From Fulvia fulva (lineage: Eukaryota > Ascomycota > Dothideomycetes > Mycosphaerellales > Mycosphaerellaceae), in NCBI RefSeq assembly GCF_020509005.1, contig NC_063021.1, positions 1,612,001-1,676,000 of the forward strand: 64,000 nucleotides of DNA, read 5' to 3'. Position numbers and translations under genes: made by a program. Shown one piece after another: positions 10,915 to 22,619 of this stretch (position 1 is the stretch's first letter; the number at the start of each line of letters is the position of its first letter). The notes beneath the pieces were generated by a model, which did no database searches, was not told the DNA's origin, and saw only the letters and a list, made by a program, of their open reading frames with translations.

Positions 10915-12291
10915 TCATGTATCATAGACCTCCACAGCGTCAACCAAGAAAGCCGTCTTATCACCATCAGCCAACTTCAGCACAACCTCCGACCCCTGTG
11001 CCAACGTCAAAGGCAACGGTGCTCTCTGCGCAATCGTGTTCGCCCTCGTCGTTTCCAGCAGAGCCCACCCCGTCGTTTCCTTCCCATCAACAGTGGCAGA
11101 GATGTGCTTGAACGCATTCTTCGCACCGGGATATGTGTACAGAATCTGCAACACCTTGTCACCAGCAGTGCCATCCCACGTGAAAGTGAAGGTACTAGTC
11201 GTCATATTCGCCGCTAAACCCCCAGCGCAGCCATCGTTGCACTTGACTAGATCGGCATCTGGCGTCGTCGAGTTGTCGGCAGTGATGATAGTGAAGGGCA
11301 AGTCTTTCCACGTCCCGGCAGCAACATCAAGGGTCCAGCCACCCGTCTCGTGTAGTGAGAGGCCTGTGCCGTCGTAGATCACGGGATAGAAAGCATACGT
11401 GCTCGCGCCGAGGTTGTTGGCATTCCAGTGGTCTCCCAGGTAGAGGTAAAACGTCTCTTGACTCCCCTTGATGGTAATGTCGTACGCGTTCTGCGTCAGG
11501 TACGCATAAGCACCCTTCGGTGCAAGAAGCGTCTGCTCCGACCAAGGACCAGCCATGCTATCGGCGACGTGATAGCCATTGTCTGTTGGCGTCCAGCCGT
11601 CTTGCGGCGAGAAGAGGAGGTAGAACTTCCCGTCAATTTTGAAGACGCCTGGTGCTTCTTGGTACACACCACGGAAGGTGTAGAGGGCCTCGGTCACGTT
11701 GTAGTAGTCATCGTCCAAGGAGGCGATTTGGAAGTCTGCATTGTTGCTCGTGGCGAAGATGAGGTATGCTTTGCCATCATCGGGGTCTTTCCAGACTGTC
11801 ATGTCGCGGGAGTCGTTGCCGAAGGGCTTGAAGTTGCCTTTCCATTTGTATTGGCCGTCGATTGTTTTGCTGGTCGCAACGCCGATTTGAGCGTCGCCGT
11901 AGTTGGAGCTGTCGCCGTGGAACCACATTACGTACTCGGAGTTCTTATCGTTGTACAGCACCTTTGGTCGCTCGACGATGCGGGAGTCGGAGATGTCGGT
12001 GCCGGCTTGGGGTGACAGGACGTGGCCTTTGCTAGTCCAGGTTGTAAAGTCCGGTGATGAATAGCAGGAGACTCCAATGAAGTGACCGCTGGTCGTCTCC
12101 CCTGTCTTGTCCTCGCCGAACCAGTACCAGGAGCCATCGCCGTCTTGTGCTTGGATGATGTTCCCGCCGTGTGCCTGGATGGCATTGCCATCGGTATCAG
12201 TCATATTGATCAAAGGGAAGAACGTTGCCGCACTGATGGCTGTGGCTGTAAGGGACAGAAGCCCGGAGGCTCTGCTGCTTGAGAAGATCAT
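10915..12291 (-). CDS. Secreted GH43 exo-beta-1,3-galactanase-like enzyme with C-terminal CBM35-like domain
   Basis: This is a single-exon 458-residue protein. The first about 22 residues form a signal-peptide-like hydrophobic segment (LLSLTATAISAA). The five-bladed GH43 domain covers about residues 35-330. Visible blocks are IQAHGGNII, WYWFGEDKTG, DSRIVERPKVLYN (Glu108), MTVWKDPDDGKAYLIF, YQEAPGVFKIDGKFYLLFS (Glu212) and GDHWN. This arrangement fits the GH43 subfamily that removes galactose from beta-1,3-galactan chains of arabinogalactan proteins, where the usual GH43 catalytic Asp base is replaced. Residues about 345-458 (FTFTWDGTAGDKVLQILYTYPGA...) look like a beta-sandwich CBM35. It is convergent with the membrane-protein gene, 64 bp away. 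It is the last intact gene before the repeat block. Subfamily is inferred from motifs. Confidence 0.88.
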   Translation of the reverse strand: MIFSSSRASGLLSLTATAISAATFFPLINMTDTDGNAIQAHGGNIIQAQDGDGSWYWFGEDKTGETTSGHFIGVSCYSSPDFTTWTSKGHVLSPQAGTDISDSRIVERPKVLYNDKNSEYVMWFHGDSSNYGDAQIGVATSKTIDGQYKWKGNFKPFGNDSRDMTVWKDPDDGKAYLIFATSNNADFQIASLDDDYYNVTEALYTFRGVYQEAPGVFKIDGKFYLLFSPQDGWTPTDNGYHVADSMAGPWSEQTLLAPKGAYAYLTQNAYDITIKGSQETFYLYLGDHWNANNLGASTYAFYPVIYDGTGLSLHETGGWTLDVAAGTWKDLPFTIITADNSTTPDADLVKCNDGCAGGLAANMTTSTFTFTWDGTAGDKVLQILYTYPGAKNAFKHISATVDGKETTGWALLETTRANTIAQRAPLPLTLAQGSEVVLKLADGDKTAFLVDAVEVYDT

Positions 12292-12604
12292 AGCTGCCGC
12301 GGTGCTTTCCCTACTGCAGTGATGGCAAAGAGCGAATTACCTCGACGGACGACCAGGTGCCTCCCTCATATACGTCTGTGATAGACCATTACATTTTAAA
12401 GCCGTCCACATCCCGGCTCCAAGAAATAACACGAGCATGCGAGACATGCTTTGGGTGCAGTACACATGATGCCGTTCGTGTAGATGATCGACATTTGTCC
12501 GTGCCTGACGTCGTGTCTTGTGCGGCTCGTCCCAGTTACAACGAGCTAATGGACCTTCATGCATACACCCCGGTAGGGAAATGTGAAAAGATGGCATAAC
12601 CTTG
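12292..12604. other. Promoter region of the GH43 gene, up to the repeat boundary
   Basis: Normal CA and TG frequencies persist to about 12600, and then the sequence turns TA-rich within a few tens of bases. No gene was recognised, so only about 310 bp separate the GH43 start codon from mutated repeat DNA. Confidence 0.6.
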
Positions 12605-13276
12605 CGGCGTAAAATGAGATTATAGGATTGAAATAAGCGTTATAGGGTATAAGGATATAATAGGTATTAGCCGATCGTTAGCGAGCCCTAATAGAAGATC
12701 TAGACGTTATCGAGAGGTAGTTCTTACTTATACGTAATATAAAGGAGAAGTATAGTATCCTTAACTAGGACACCTATAACTTCGACGAGACAGGGTTTAT
12801 AATAGGTGTCATTACGTCTTAGAGCGTCGTTACGGGTTCAGAAAGGCGTAGTAGAAAGAGGAAGGTCGTTTAACAGGGCAATAGAGAGGGAGTAGAGAGA
12901 TAGCGCATTAGATAGCTCTTATACGAAGCGAGATTAGTAAGCTACGTAAGTCTAACGAGGCCCTTATATAGCGGAAAGTACGAAAGCGCAAGTATATTTA
13001 GTCTAGAGGGTCTCTAACCTTCGATAAGGCGTCGTAATTGATACCTCTAGAGGATACTAGAAGGTAGGAAGTGAGTAGAGAGTCGCTAGATAGTATACGG
13101 CTAGTACTAAGGCTACGACGCTATAAGCGATATAGCGAGTCGGGGCATAACGTACGTACCTATCAAGTAGACTCGCTAGATAGCGAAGAATCTAAAGAGG
13201 AATTGTCCTCCTAGTAACGATTCTATAGGATATCGTCGTGTTAAGATACCGTCGTAATTAAAGTAGAAGTAGTATA
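12605..13276 (+). mobile_element. Fot1/pogo-type DNA transposon remnant (RIP-mutated, internally deleted)
   Basis: Despite stops, the plus strand encodes YNFDETGFIIGV (about 12770-12810) followed by VVTGSERRSR and QGNRE, the first catalytic-Asp block of Fot1/pogo DDE transposases. Then, after only about 90 bp, it encodes the basic KVRKRKYI tail and RYSESGHNVRTYQVD (about 13115-13165), a mutated form of the GHNARTC zinc-knuckle end seen in these proteins. The rest of the catalytic core between these blocks is missing. The left end is eroded and no left terminal repeat was found. Confidence 0.75.
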
Positions 13277-13327
13277 GTTCTTAGTAAAAGTGGCCCGCTC
13301 GGTAGTATAGCCTACTCGGTAGTAAAG
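13277..13327. repeat. 51-bp motif with an internal tandem half-repeat (copy 1)
   Basis: It begins GTTCTTAGTAAAAGTGGC and contains two near-identical 17-bp units of the form CCCGCTCGGTAGTATAG. A second copy is at 33413-33463; both are preceded by TA, and the sequences diverge completely at each side. This copy follows the Fot1 remnant, so it may be a transposon terminal repeat. Confidence 0.65.
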
Positions 13328-13769
13328 TACGATAGGTAAAATATAGATAACGCCGGAAGGAAAGGTAAAGACGTTCGCCGACTACTTCTTTACGACATTA
13401 TTAATAGCCGACCTAATAGATATAGAGGGAACTATCTATCCGGAGCTACTCGATATATACTAGATAGTAGGCGAGGAGGGGATAAAGGATATTATAGGAA
13501 AGCTAAAGGGCCGTAAGGCCCCGGGACCCGACGGTATCCTAAACCTCCTCCTTAAAGAATATAAAGAGGAGGTCGCCCTATACCTCGCCGAACTATTTAC
13601 GGCTTACCTACGTAAGGGGTACTACCTACGGCTATTTAGGCGGTCCCTTATAGTCGTCCTAAAGAAGCTATAGAAGGAAGACTATATAAAGCTAAAGTCC
13701 TATAGGCCGATCGTACTCCTAAATATAATCGGAAAGATACTAGAGAAGGTAGTAGTAAGAAGAATTATA
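13328..13769 (+). mobile_element. LINE A, upstream fragment (Tad1-type reverse transcriptase, first half)
   Basis: The plus strand encodes TPEGKVKTFADYFF, then GRKAPGPDGI (about 13510-13540), LKSYRPIVLLN and GKILEKVVVRR (about 13730-13760), the early reverse-transcriptase motifs of Tad1-like non-LTR elements. Stops are frequent from RIP. Coding continuity resumes at 18769, so this is one element split by LINE B. The endonuclease and gag parts are absent. Confidence 0.82.
13759..13769. repeat. Target-site duplication of LINE B, left copy
   Basis: The 11-mer GAAGAATTATA is repeated at 18769-18779. Joining across the interval restores the reverse-transcriptase reading of LINE A. Confidence 0.75.
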
Positions 13770-16700
13770 GATAGATTTGTTATTCCCCTATTCTAGGACC
13801 CTACTCGGCCTATATAGGTAGATATCTATTGTTATATACAAAGGGAAACCCGAATAGGTGAAAACCCTTCCCGCCCCCGACTTCTCCTTATCTAGATTAG
13901 CTTTCCCTCTAAACGTACGTAGTCTATATTACTACCCCGTTAGCCCCCGCTCCTAGCCGGTCTCGTCGCGCTACGCCGTGTCCTCTCTTCCTATACTACT
14001 CCTACTAGGCGGTACTATTCTAGCTAGCCCTTCTCTAGTATCTAGTTCGTAATACGCCCGTAGGTCCTTAACGTTATTAAGAAGTGCCCTAATCGTCCGG
14101 TTCCTCGCCTTTACTATCTACTCCCCCCTTCCTAGCGACTACCTCGGGTAGACGAGGAGTACGTACCGTATATTCTAGGAGTAATAGCCGTAGGGGTAGC
14201 TAGTATTCGTATATTCTAGAACCTTCCTCTATAATAGGTACCCCTAGAGGCCGATATGTTCGCTTCGTAGTTAGGTTACTATACTACTCTATACCCTCGT
14301 AAGGCGGTAGTAGATAAGCTTCGGGGGGTACTCGACCGCGGATTTCGTAGCTAACTATTTATTAGGTTGTCCCGCTAGCTAAGGGCGTCTACTATACCCT
14401 ACAACCTAGTTGTTCTACCTTTCCTTCTATAGTTACTCTATAAACAATTTCTTACCCTCCTATTATATTACTAGCTATTCGTCCCTTGCCCGGTAGTTCG
14501 GCTCGTTTCCGGGTCGAATGCCCTTATACGCTAGTACTAATTCGCGGGCCCTTACGACTATACTAGCGATCACCTTCTATACTAGGTACTATACCGACTT
14601 GCCTAAGTAGGAGGTCCGTAGTCCCTAGATATATAGGTCGATCGGCGGTATAGCGGTCTCGTACTTAAGCATCCTTATTAGTATCGACTTATATACCCCG
14701 GTGACCTTCCTTAGGCATTAGTTTTAGATCTTCGCTAACGGCGCGACGAGTCCCTTTAATAGGTAGGCCCTCTCGCCTAAGGACTATACTTAGCTACTAT
14801 AGGTAAGGACTAGCCGTATAATAGCCGTATATAGAAGTCGTAACTACCGAAAGTCCGCCCCCTATATAGACGTAGTGAGCCTCTAGTATAATACTATATT
14901 CTGTCTAGCTTTCCGTAATATTGCCTATACGTACTTCCTCTACCGTAGCGCCGGGTCTACCTATAGTCCGAGGATCCTAAGCTGATTTGCCGGGTTAGTC
15001 GTATACCCCTATATCTAGATAGAAGTATATATATTATAGAACCGTGGCCGGCGCGTAAAGTGTGTTAGATTTTACTTTTCTAGGGCAAACCGAGCCCTAT
15101 ACCTCCTAGCCTAGTCCTCGTAGATCTTATACTTCTCTTCTAGTAGCCTATTGTTCTCCTTAGTCGAGGAAGACTACGCTAGGATATTCGTGTCGTCTAC
15201 GAAGCCGCTCGTAGCGGTGTTCTAGGATTCTAGGGCTAGGAGTAGCGTCGCTATAAAGAAGAGGAATAGGATAGGTACTAGCGTTAAGCCTTACGGGATT
15301 CTAGTATAGACTACTTGAAATAGGCTTTTATACTAACCGACTAGGATCGACGTGCTACGGTTTTAGAGGTAGGACCGTACGAAGTTAATAAGCTACTTAG
15401 GGAGTCCTTTCGACCTTAGGATATAGAGTAGCCGTAGGTATAACACGTAGTCGAAGGCTCCCGATATGTCTAGACTAAGTAAGGATACTACCTTGTCCCT
15501 ATTCCTATACTAGATAGCCTTTACCTAAGAGGTAATAAGTTCTATTACGGATAGCGTCGACCGCTATAGGCGCGTACCTATCTAGGTGTCCGGGAGTAGG
15601 GAGTACTCCTCTACCGCCTCGGAGAGTCTCGTTATAACTAGCTTCTTAAGCGCCTTCCTAAGAGTGTTAAGGAGCGTAATTAGGCGGTACGACTTTACCT
15701 ACGTATAGTCTTCCTTTTACGGCTTACGTAGGACTACTATCGTCGATTATTTAAATACCGTTAGGTAGTATCCGGTCTATAGGTAGGCGTTAAAGATCGC
15801 TACGACTACTAGGGCTAGTTGATCTCTACACTTCTTTAGTAGTTCGTTTAGGATCCTATCCGGCCCCGGGGCTTTCTTCGCCGGTAACTTCCTAAGTATA
15901 GCGGCAACATCTCCCTCGGATATATTCTATTAGCCCGCTTTACTAGGGGCTAGGGGAGTAGAGCTATTTATGTCGCTTAGATTAGCCTCGACTAGGGGCG
16001 GGAAGAACTTACTAGCTAGTAGACGCGCCTTAGCCTCGGGGTCGCTAACCGGGCTACTAGGCGATTATAGCGCTAGGATAGAGAAGGAGGGGCCCTATAT
16101 AGGGTCCTATCGGGCCCATTTCGCTAGCTTCTATATCCTCGCTAGCTTGTCGGCGATTTCTTCTACTATAGCTCTCTAGCCGACTACTTTCTCCCTCCGT
16201 ATCGTAGCTTTCTTCTATTAGTATACCTCCTTATATACGTTCTAGGCCTCCTCGCTATAGCTACTCGTCTATACCCGGCGGGCTCTCCTTACTTCTCTTG
16301 CTATTGTAGTATACTTCGGCGTCTAGTATAGTTTAGACTATATCGTTAGTTAGGTAAGCGGAACGTAGAGTAAGGTCGCTTTTCTTATTTCGTCTATTAA
16401 CCCTTAGACTACCTCGTCTATCTCGTCTTTACTATTGTATTACTACTACGCGATCTAGACTAGCCTCTCGGAGTCGTCGAGGTATACCTAGATATTAGCC
16501 TAGTAGGCCTTTCCCTCGTTTAGCTTAGGGGTTCTCGCTAGTATACGTTATATCTATATCTTAATAGAGGTCCTAACTAGTATATAGTCTAACGACGCCT
16601 CGAGTTTATGTTCGATCCTATAGTAGGTTACTATATAGTAGTAGCTATCTAAGATCTAGGAGAGGTCGATCGTGCCTTAGAGTCCCCCTCTCTTCTAGGT

Positions 16701-18768
16701 ACCCAGGTCCTTCGGGGTATTAAGGGCTATTACGTTGCTCGCTATCAAGTCGATTACTTCGTCGGCTATAGGGTGCGGCTATATAAGGCTTTTCTAGGAA
16801 GGGTAGTATATATTAAAGTCTCCTACTACGATATAGTAGCCTTGTCTCTTAAGCGTACTATCTAGGTGTCTATAGACCCTAAGGTCGCGGCTAGACCTCG
16901 AGGATAGCGGTTATATATATATGTTGTATATCTCAGTACTACCTACGTAGAGGGAGGTAATATCTCCCCCGCCTTCTTCGTCTACGTAGTATACTACCTC
17001 CTTTTCGGATTCTAGTATGTCCTTACTAATATAGAAGTACGTACGGGGTCTACCGTCGCTTCGTAGGTATGTCGTATAGCCTAGTAACTTGTAGGTCGTT
17101 AGTCTCGTATAGTACGGGTTAATCTATAGCTCCTAGATTACTAGGACGTAGTAGACGTACGGGTCCGCCTCGTATAGGAAATAGTTCTATACTATATCCT
17201 TACTATAGTTAACGTTGTACTAGATAATACTAAGCGTGTCGAGGCTAGTTATCGTTATCGACAATCATTTCCTCTATAATGTCCTTTGTCCTATTACCTA
17301 GCGCGTCCTAGTCTACGCGTATCGGTTATATACTAAAGGGGAGTCGGGCCTAGTTAGATTCCCTCGCCGTAACTAGTAGAGTACGTAGCCTCCCGTACGC
17401 CCTAGGTTATATATCCTTTATATTATTCTCGGCCCTAGGGCGCTTATGCCCGACCGCCGCTAGCTAGTTCCGGTATAGGCTAGCCTTACGGTCGCCGTAG
17501 AATCTTAGGGCGACGGTTCTATTTGTAATTACCTTGTTTTTCGCTAGTTTCCGCTACGGGCATTCCGCGCTATACGATAGGTAGTGCCCTAGAGAGTTTG
17601 TATACCGCCTCGTAGCCAATATATAGTCCCTAGACATATAGTCTCCTATATAGTTCGAGTAGGCCTACTTGTTTATATACGTGTAGGTTTGGTGTCTATA
17701 CTGTTAGCATTTGAAGCATTAGAGGACACGAAAGGATAAGGAGTGCTTTTCTACTATCTTAAGGCTATATTGCTAGACTAGGCCTTGTTCTATTACTAGA
17801 TCCGCCGCTTTCGCGTCTTATAGCTATACTATTAGCGCCGAGGCCTTCTTGCCTTCTAGCCATTTCCTATAGAGCCAAGTCGCCTTCTAGATTAGAGAGT
17901 TAAGAGTGACCGGGTTGTCCTCTTAGAGAGTACGTAGGTGACCTTAGTTAGTTAGGTCGAACTCTTTAGGCATGTCGTAGACTAGGATCGTGAATTACTT
18001 CGTTAAGACCTTCGCTAATGCCGTGACCTTAGATACCTACTATAGCTATGCCTCTAGGTACCTCCTAGTAGTAGTAGAGCTAGTATAGATCTATAGAGTG
18101 CCATTAGACTATTAGTTCACTACGACTACCCCTAGTTAATTAATTCGCTAGGCGAGCTCCTTATTCGATAGCTTCGCTACTTCGGCCTAGTCTTCCTTTA
18201 CTATAATACGGATTATAACTATATCGTACGTTAGGCGGGGGCCTAGTATCGAAGCCGCGACCGATACCTAGCTATAGGGGTGTTAATTCCGGGTGGCCTT
18301 ATTAATCGCCTAAGACGTCGTCCTTATTTCTTATTACCCTCGGTAATACGATAGTACTCGCGCCGTACGTAGCTAAGTAATCATTACCTATAGAGACCGG
18401 TATAGGAGCTAATCGTTAGTCTCTATACTTTTTACGTCCTCTATAAGTTACTACTAGTTATCTTAGGGGAGATTCGCCTATAGAGCCGTAGGCGCCGGTA
18501 GTGCCGTAGCCTAGGCTACTATTACCTAGGAGTTGCCTAATATAGCTAGGCACCTCCGCGGCGTTTAGGGCTATAGAGCTAAAGAAATAGGGTGAAGAGA
18601 ACTTTAAGCTATCTAACTTAAATAAGGTAGAACTCCCTTAATTCTAGGGGTAGTAGTCTACTTTATAGATCGTTAGAATAGCCTTAATAAGGGCTTTCGA
18701 ATGTGTTGTATTTAGCGATAGCGCCGATTCTTCGCTAACTTTCCTTTACGGTAATAAGGACTCGATAG
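13770..18768 (-). mobile_element. LINE B, Tad1-type non-LTR retrotransposon inserted in LINE A (minus strand)
   Basis: About 5.0 kb, read on the minus strand. The 5' gag-like region lies at about 17500-18700. The endonuclease region lies at about 16550-17260 and includes VVGDFNI (about 16800-16850). The reverse transcriptase lies at about 14650-15950, with KAPGPDRILNELLK (about 15840-15890) and the catalytic GFVDDTNILA (about 15180-15215). The 3' tail at 13770-13900 carries the GGGTTTTCAC...GGGTTTCCC pattern shared with the other LINEs here. All frames are broken by RIP stops. Its ends are defined by the 11-bp duplication, and the length suggests a nearly complete element. Confidence 0.82.
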
Positions 18769-18779
18769 GAAGAATTATA
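18769..18779. repeat. Target-site duplication of LINE B, right copy
   Basis: GAAGAATTATA, matching 13759-13769. Confidence 0.75.
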
Positions 18780-20695
18780 TAGCTCGTCGAGGATAATAAC
18801 CTACTCCTAGAGATATAGATAGGTAGTATAAGTAAACGATCTACCCTAACGGCTATAGAGATTATTACCGAACAGGTTTATACTCTCTAGTACTATAGAC
18901 GGAATAGGGTTATATTACTATTGTCTCTCGATATCTTAGGGGTACTCGATAACGTCTCCTACGAGCGACTCCTCTATATCCTACGGTAAAAAGGAATCCC
19001 GCGGTAGGTAATAAGTTTCGTAAACTCCTTCCTTAAGGAGAGAATAACGTAGATTGTCCTTAGGAAGCAAAAGGAGAGCAACCTTATATATATAGAATAC
19101 GGAATCCCCTAGGGCTTAGTACTATCCCCGATCCTCTTCTTAACCTTTATAGCGGACCTAATCCTACTACTTACCTTACTATAGACGTCGGCCTCGGGGT
19201 TCGTCGATAATACGAACATCCTAGCCTAGTTAACGACGACCGAAGAAAACTACCGGCTACTTATAGAAAGATACGAGGTATACGAGGAATAGGTACGTCG
19301 ATACGGCGCCCGTTTCGCCTAGGAAAAGTACTAGCTTATCTACTTTAGTAAGGCAAGAACCTCCTATAATATATAAGTAACGGTAACTATCTAGGGTTAC
19401 GTAACGAAGCCCTCTCCCGAATTACGAGTCCTAGGAATCTAGCTAGACCCTAAGCTTAGCTAGAACCCCTAGATTAGAAAAGCCTAGAATAGAGCCTAGG
19501 TTAACTAGGCTATAATAACTAGACTTATAACGTTAATATAGGGAGCTACGTCTAATAAGGTAAGGGTTATATATAAGACGATCGTAAAACTAGTAATGCT
19601 CTACGGAGCCTAGATATAGGGGATAGGAGGAGTAGGCAAACCGATCCCGAAGCGGATAGAGGGACCCCTAAACCGGACGTAGGCTACGAACCTTAGACGG
19701 ATACTAGGAGTCTATAAGACAACGCTAACGAGAGTAGCGGAGGTAGAGATAGGGTTCCCCCCGATTAAACATTATATCAAGGGAATGAGGATCTAATACG
19801 CTAGGAAGACGGCGGATTATCTAGTATAATAAGCTATTCGGGACTCTACGGAGAAGATCGCTAGGAGGTACGATCGACTACCTAGCCTTAGGGTACGTTA
19901 AAGCTAAAAGCAAGACGACCTATATACGTTTGAAGTTATTAAGCGGACCTAGGAGTGGCTAGAGAGGAAGGAGGAGGAGTAAAAGGCACGGAGGGAAAAG
20001 GGTAATAAGGTAAAGACGTAAAGCCTCGTAGAGTAGATAGCGGGCTACCTTTAGGAATAGGAATAGAAAGAGAATCCCTAGCTAAATCGAGGACCCCTAG
20101 CCTTACGCCCCTTCTAGAGACATAACTACCTACTCTACCGTAGCCTAATAAGGGCCGAAGTAAGTATCGCGATATAGATTAGGTCCGAATATATTGGGTT
20201 AAGGGCCTACCTATATAGAAGGAAAGTCCTAGACGTATATAGCCTAGTATACTAGTATAGCTACCCGTTATAGAACCCGGAGTATATAATACTACGGTGC
20301 CCGTAATAGGTAGAAGGACGAGGCTAGTAGAGAGCTAAGGTAGTAAGACGCGAGTACTAGTTAATCGTAACGGATAAGCGAGACGTAAGACGGATAGTAT
20401 AGTAGATACTATAGTAGGGCTTTCTTAAACAGTTCGCGCTAGCTAGTAAGATAGAGGAGTAGATAGAGAAGAGGCGGGAGGTCAAGGGGGTGTAGATAGG
20501 GTAGTTATTAGGGTAGGCCTATAATACTAGTGTACCCTAAATAAGGAAAACACGAAAGAAGGTAAGGTTAAGAACGTATAGGAGAGGGGAGGGGTTTTCA
20601 CTCTATAATACGAGTTTCCCCTTTATAACTAGAAGTAGATAGTATAGCTATATAGGCTAATAGGCTCTATAATAGTATAATGAACAATATATATA
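18780..20695 (+). mobile_element. LINE A, downstream fragment (second half of reverse transcriptase to 3' tail)
   Basis: It continues the split reverse transcriptase: STLTAIEIITEQ (about 18835-18870), LLLSLDILGVLDNVS, GFVDNTNILA (about 19197-19225, with the second catalytic Asp changed to Asn by RIP) and the conserved post-RT segment GGVGKPIPKRIEGP (about 19630). A mutated C-terminal zinc-knuckle-like region precedes the 3' end. The tail has GGGGTTTTCACT, then GTTTCCCCTTT, then TATAGCTATATAGGC, ending in a (TA)n run near 20690. Confidence 0.82.
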
Positions 20696-22530
20696 TATTT
20701 AGAGGTACCTAAAGTTCTCTAGATAATACCTAGCTAAAAATAGAGCTAACGCTACGTCGCTACCCTTAAATATACGGCCGCGGATACTACCTTTCGGAAA
20801 GTAAGTACCTCTAAGACCTCTAACGGAGGTAACGATAGTAAACCTAAACGAACCTACTCTAATATAACCGGAAAACTATAATCCGAGGTATATACCTCAC
20901 TCGGAAGGTATAAGATCGTTAACTCTAGTATAAGACCTTCCTAGGAAGATATAATAAATACCTAAAAGGAATAACTTAAGTACTACCGAAAGTTCCTAAG
21001 AAATAATCTAAGATAGTATAAGAACTTAGCTTTAAAATTTAAGGATCTAGAAGTAATTAAGGCCCTCGGGGACCTCTTAAACGATTCTTTGTCCTATAGA
21101 GAGACCTTAATCGATAGCGCTTAGGACGATAATAAGCCTTAGAAATCCTATAGAGTCCGAGTAGTAGAAGAAAAGAGGGTACTATTTAACTTAAGCTTTA
21201 GTAAAGCAGACTTATAGTTACTTAATAGAGGGTCTAATATCAATATTATTAACGACCTAACTAAGGCGAAATTTACCCCGAAGTCTATTCCTCGAGATAT
21301 TATTATCTACTCGGGTACCGCGACCCTTAAAGTAGTCGTAAGAGGGAATATAGAACTTAAAATTAAGTTACTAGGAGGATATCTAGTACTCTAATGCTTA
21401 AAAATACGCTCTATATCCTAGGCTTCTACTATAACGTCGCCTCTCTTCCTAGAATAAGAAAGAAGGGGCTATTACTTAACGAGAGAACCGATATATAGTA
21501 CGATAAACGAGGTTGTAAGGTAGTAAAGGTACTTAGATCTACCGACCTACTATATCTAAATATTACGACTCCGGCTACTAAAGATCTAGTTATTATCCTA
21601 AAATAGCTAGTAAAGGACGACGGATCTCGAGTATCTGTTAAAGAAGCCCGCCTTTAATCATTATAGGTTATTATAGCCTCGAGCCGGAAGTCCCGACCGG
21701 TAGCTTTAAGGACTATAATAGAGTATTACTAAATCCTAGGTTACCCCGGCTAGAATAAGATAAAGTACCTAAAGGAGGCCGTTACGAGTATTAAACTATT
21801 TAGCGAATAAGTTCCTTCTATAATAGTTAATTACGAAATATACTCCCTTATAAAGAGATATAAGAGGGTATCTAGGCGAGCTAGAGTTAAACTTTACCTT
21901 TAGGCTCTTCTTATAGATATTACGATCGACCTTATAGAATTTATTATAGGCTATAATAGAGATAGGTATAGCTTTTATACTAGCAATTAGGATACTAGCC
22001 TCTAATATAATTAGGACTTCCCTTAAAGGACCTAAGAGAATATTATTTAGATATACTTAGAGCTTCGGAGATTTATCTAAAGTATAGGTCGAGGTCTAAT
22101 TATACTATACTCGGATAATAACCTATCCTTTAGAATTGTCTTTAGGTTATACCTCCTTAACGATATAATTATATAGAAACTAACTACCCTATATATTATA
22201 GCCTAGGACCTAGCTAAAATTACTAGGAAGTATCTCGTTATAACCGCTCGAGCTATAACTTTAGAGGCTAACCTTCCCTTAAACCTATAGCCTAAGATTC
22301 TTACGGCTACCGTATATCTTATTAATAGGATATCTACTAGAGAACTCGGGTAGAAGATAGCCTTCGAAGCTACTACTAAGGTAATACCGGACCTCGTATA
22401 TCTCTTTAAGGCAGGATTAAGAGTATATACCTATAAGATAGATAAGAAGGAGAGGCCTAGGACTTAGAAAATAGATTTAAGGTACTATATTAGCTATCTC
22501 GTCGAGTTTAAGTAATTAAATACCTATAGA
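20696..22530 (+). mobile_element. Copia-type fragment J (gag/protease/integrase)
   Basis: The plus strand shows a degraded protease-like RGSNINIINDL (about 21220-21250), a GAG-pre-integrase region, and an integrase with TVYLINRISTREL (about 22305-22350) and then YKIDKKERPRT, all typical of Ty1/copia integrase. The reverse transcriptase that should follow is absent: the fragment ends where LINE D's inverted tail begins. No LTR was recognised. CA and TG are nearly gone from both strands. Confidence 0.7.
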
Positions 22531-22619
22531 ATATAGATAGATAGATATTTCATTTAAGCTATTATAGTGCCCTTTAGCCTATATAGCTATACTATCTTGT
22601 TTTCGTATATATAGAGGGG
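22531..22619 (-). mobile_element. LINE D, detached 3' tail (minus strand)
   Basis: The reverse complement is the LINE 3' terminus found at 28440-28519 and 53125-53220: CGAAAACAAGATAG, TATAGCTATATAGGC, then AATGAAATATCTATC. It is the piece missing from the LINE D body that starts at 28534, so LINE C interrupted LINE D here. Confidence 0.82.
22606..22619. repeat. Target-site duplication of LINE C, left copy
   Basis: TATATATAGAGGGG, repeated at 28520-28533. Confidence 0.85.
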
